NCBI GenBank assembly: GCA_964472565.1
Contig: CAYYNB010000033.1
Location: forward strand, 1 to 43,371
Source of the DNA: DATAMF01 sp964472565
GTDB taxonomy: Bacteria > Chloroflexota > Anaerolineae > Aggregatilineales > Aggregatilineaceae
Reading direction: 5' to 3'
DNA: 43,371 nucleotides
The position numbers were made by a program, and so were the translations under genes. Numbering within the stretch: the first letter of the stretch is position 1; each line of letters starts with the position of its first letter. Below the pieces are notes generated by a model. It was not told the DNA's origin, did no database searches, and saw only the letters and a list, made by a program, of their open reading frames with translations. Shown here piece by piece: positions 41,904 through 43,371 of this stretch.

Positions 41904-43229
41904 ATGAGTTCCATTTGGATCAAACACGCCGATATTGTCACCCTGGACCCCCAGGGTACTATTCTGCGCAACACCGACCTGTACATCGAAAATGGCCGTA
42001 TCAAACACATGGGCACGCTGCCAGTGGATATCCGCGCCGACGAAATCATCGACGCCAGCGGCTCGGCAGTGCTGCCCGGATTTTTCAACGCACACTGCCA
42101 TTCGCCGATGACCTTTGAGCGCGGATGGGCTGAAGACCTGGATTTTCCGCGCTGGCTCAACGAAAAAATCTGGGTAGCCGAAAGCGCCCTCACTTCGGAT
42201 GATGTGTATTGGGGGGCGGCGTTGGCTGCCTGCGAAATGATCCGCAGCGGAACCGCTGCCTTTAACGATCATTATTTTTACATGGATCGCGTGGCCCAGG
42301 TAGTCGAACAGAGTGGTATGAAAGCCATGCTCGCGTGGTGTACGTTTGGCACGGGCGATGATAAAGAAGTCGGTCCCGGCGCGGAACAGCAGCTTGATTT
42401 CAGCCTCCAATACCGGAATGCGTTTGATGAGCGGCTGCATACCTGCCTCGGTCCCCATTCACCCTATGTCTGCCCGCCCGAATTTTTGCGCCGTGTGGTC
42501 GAACTGGCCGATCAGCATAACATGGCGATTCATCTGCATGTCGCGGAGTCAAAAGAGCAGGTAGAAAATTCGCTCCAGCGCTACGGCATGACTCCGGTTG
42601 AGCAGTTGAATGATCTCGGTGTTTTTAACCATCCTACCATCGCCGCCCATGCGCTCAATCTCACGCCTGATGAAATGGCACTGATGGCGGAAAAAAGTGT
42701 TTTCGTGGCCCGCGCTCCGATCACCTATATGAAACTCGCCATGCCTTCTAATTCCGTCACCGCCATGCAAAAAGCAGGGATGACTCTGGCGATGGCGTCC
42801 GATGGTCCCGCCTCGAATGCTACACTGGATATGTGGGAAATTTTGCGAACGCAGGTCTGGTTGGAAAAATACCAGCAGCGCGATCCTGAAGCTATACCCG
42901 GCGATATGGTGCTGCGCTGGGCCACACAGAACGGCGCGCGGGCAATGGGCTTTGACGAGAGCGGGGTAGTGGCCGAGGGCCGCCCCGCCGACCTGATCAT
43001 CGTCGATATGGACAAGCCGCATTTCCGCCCCCGCCACGATCTGATCGCCAGCCTTGTTCACACGGGCAAGGGTGCGGATGTCACCCATGTGATTGTCGAT
43101 GGTAAGCTGTTGATGCGGAACCGCGAACTGCTCACCCTCGATGAAGAAAAAATCCTCTACGAAGCTGAACGACATGCTTTCCGTATGGTCAATCAGAATA
43201 TGAATCAGGTGCGGGAATATCAGGGGTAG
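41904..43229 (+). CDS. amidohydrolase, SAH/MTA deaminase-like
   Basis: This 441-residue TIM-barrel metal hydrolase matches the family that deaminates S-adenosylhomocysteine, methylthioadenosine or guanine. Visible motifs are NAHCHSPMTFERGWAED (H64, H66), the mid-chain IHLHVAES, IAAHALNL, and MASDGPASN with the catalytic aspartate. The start ATG at 41904 has AAGGAG 6 bases upstream; an in-frame ATG 14 codons earlier (41862) has none and overlaps the promoter. The substrate is inferred from motif spacing; guanine deaminase-like activity is the main alternative. Confidence 0.9.
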   Translation: MSSIWIKHADIVTLDPQGTILRNTDLYIENGRIKHMGTLPVDIRADEIIDASGSAVLPGFFNAHCHSPMTFERGWAEDLDFPRWLNEKIWVAESALTSDDVYWGAALAACEMIRSGTAAFNDHYFYMDRVAQVVEQSGMKAMLAWCTFGTGDDKEVGPGAEQQLDFSLQYRNAFDERLHTCLGPHSPYVCPPEFLRRVVELADQHNMAIHLHVAESKEQVENSLQRYGMTPVEQLNDLGVFNHPTIAAHALNLTPDEMALMAEKSVFVARAPITYMKLAMPSNSVTAMQKAGMTLAMASDGPASNATLDMWEILRTQVWLEKYQQRDPEAIPGDMVLRWATQNGARAMGFDESGVVAEGRPADLIIVDMDKPHFRPRHDLIASLVHTGKGADVTHVIVDGKLLMRNRELLTLDEEKILYEAERHAFRMVNQNMNQVREYQG

Positions 43230-43234
43230 TTCAA

Positions 43235-43267
43235 AGAACCGGGCGGATCCATGATCCGCCCGGTTCT
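43235..43267 (+). terminator. intrinsic terminator after the amidohydrolase
   Basis: A perfect 15-pair GC-rich stem (43235-43249 with 43253-43267, loop CAT) lies 5 bases past the stop and is followed by a short ACTTTC run. The remaining 100 bases of the window show no gene I can support. Confidence 0.82.
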
Positions 43268-43371
43268 ACTTTCGCAGTGATCCTTCGGGCTGGGCGTAGT
43301 ACATGCGCCCCGCGTTGGGTACAATTTAGCGCGTGAGTTGGCCCGGAATGGTGCGATGCATATGTTTTTTG

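Noticed and set aside
43320..43371. TACAAT and a following ATG at the window end as the start of a new gene
   Set aside because: No matching -35 hexamer or SD is visible and the frame is cut after a few codons.

Overview
The window reads as a chromosomal stretch of a GC-moderate bacterium, most likely a Chloroflexota member of the Anaerolineae type. This is inferred from gene content: a fused transaldolase/glucose-6-phosphate isomerase, a membrane-anchored Ser/Thr kinase opening with LIGxxLGGYEI, a surface FGE-sulfatase-domain protein with Pro/Thr-rich linkers, a GT-C membrane protein with a C-terminal beta domain, and a TTG/GTG-tolerant, SD-led gene style. No rRNA, tRNA, CRISPR array, transposase or integrase was seen. 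All intergenic gaps are under 300 bases.

Layout. 1-2.6 kb: aspS, then an orphan T4-gp19-type tail-tube gene behind a near-perfect 37-bp palindrome. 2.6-4.9 kb: small membrane and unknown genes and a metallophosphoesterase. 5.1-7.5 kb: tsaE-tsaB-rimI-udg, linking t6A tRNA modification, N-acetylation and uracil repair; the UDG ends in a clamp-binding-like QLSLF. 7.6-16.2 kb: a tightly overlapping six-gene glycan operon (WecA/TagO-like transferase, WbpP-like epimerase, two GT4 enzymes, an AsnB-type amidotransferase and a GT-C membrane protein). 16.1-21.8 kb: a NUDIX hydrolase, then a five-gene run (M42 peptidase, HAD protein, DsbA-like protein, M19 dipeptidase, membrane protein) converging on an M50-like protein. 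21.9-27.9 kb: endonuclease IV-like gene, FGE-domain protein, rpiB and tal-pgi.

27.9-35.7 kb, mostly minus strand: an amino-acid ABC permease with a tandemly duplicated binding protein, a proline-tailed membrane protein coupled to a Ser/Thr kinase, and groES-groEL. The groESL promoter is flanked by two CIRCE-like operators whose spacers are 8 rather than 9 bases. 35.7-38.3 kb: two tandem TPR membrane proteins. 38.5-43.2 kb: metallo-beta-lactamase fold protein, rlmB, cysS and an amidohydrolase of the SAH/MTA deaminase kind.

Most of the window is housekeeping. The parts that stand out are the orphan tail-tube gene with its palindrome, the double binding protein, the paired short-spacer CIRCE sites, the QLSLF tail on UDG and the kinase/proline-tail pair. 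All functional calls are from reading motifs by eye; no database search was run.
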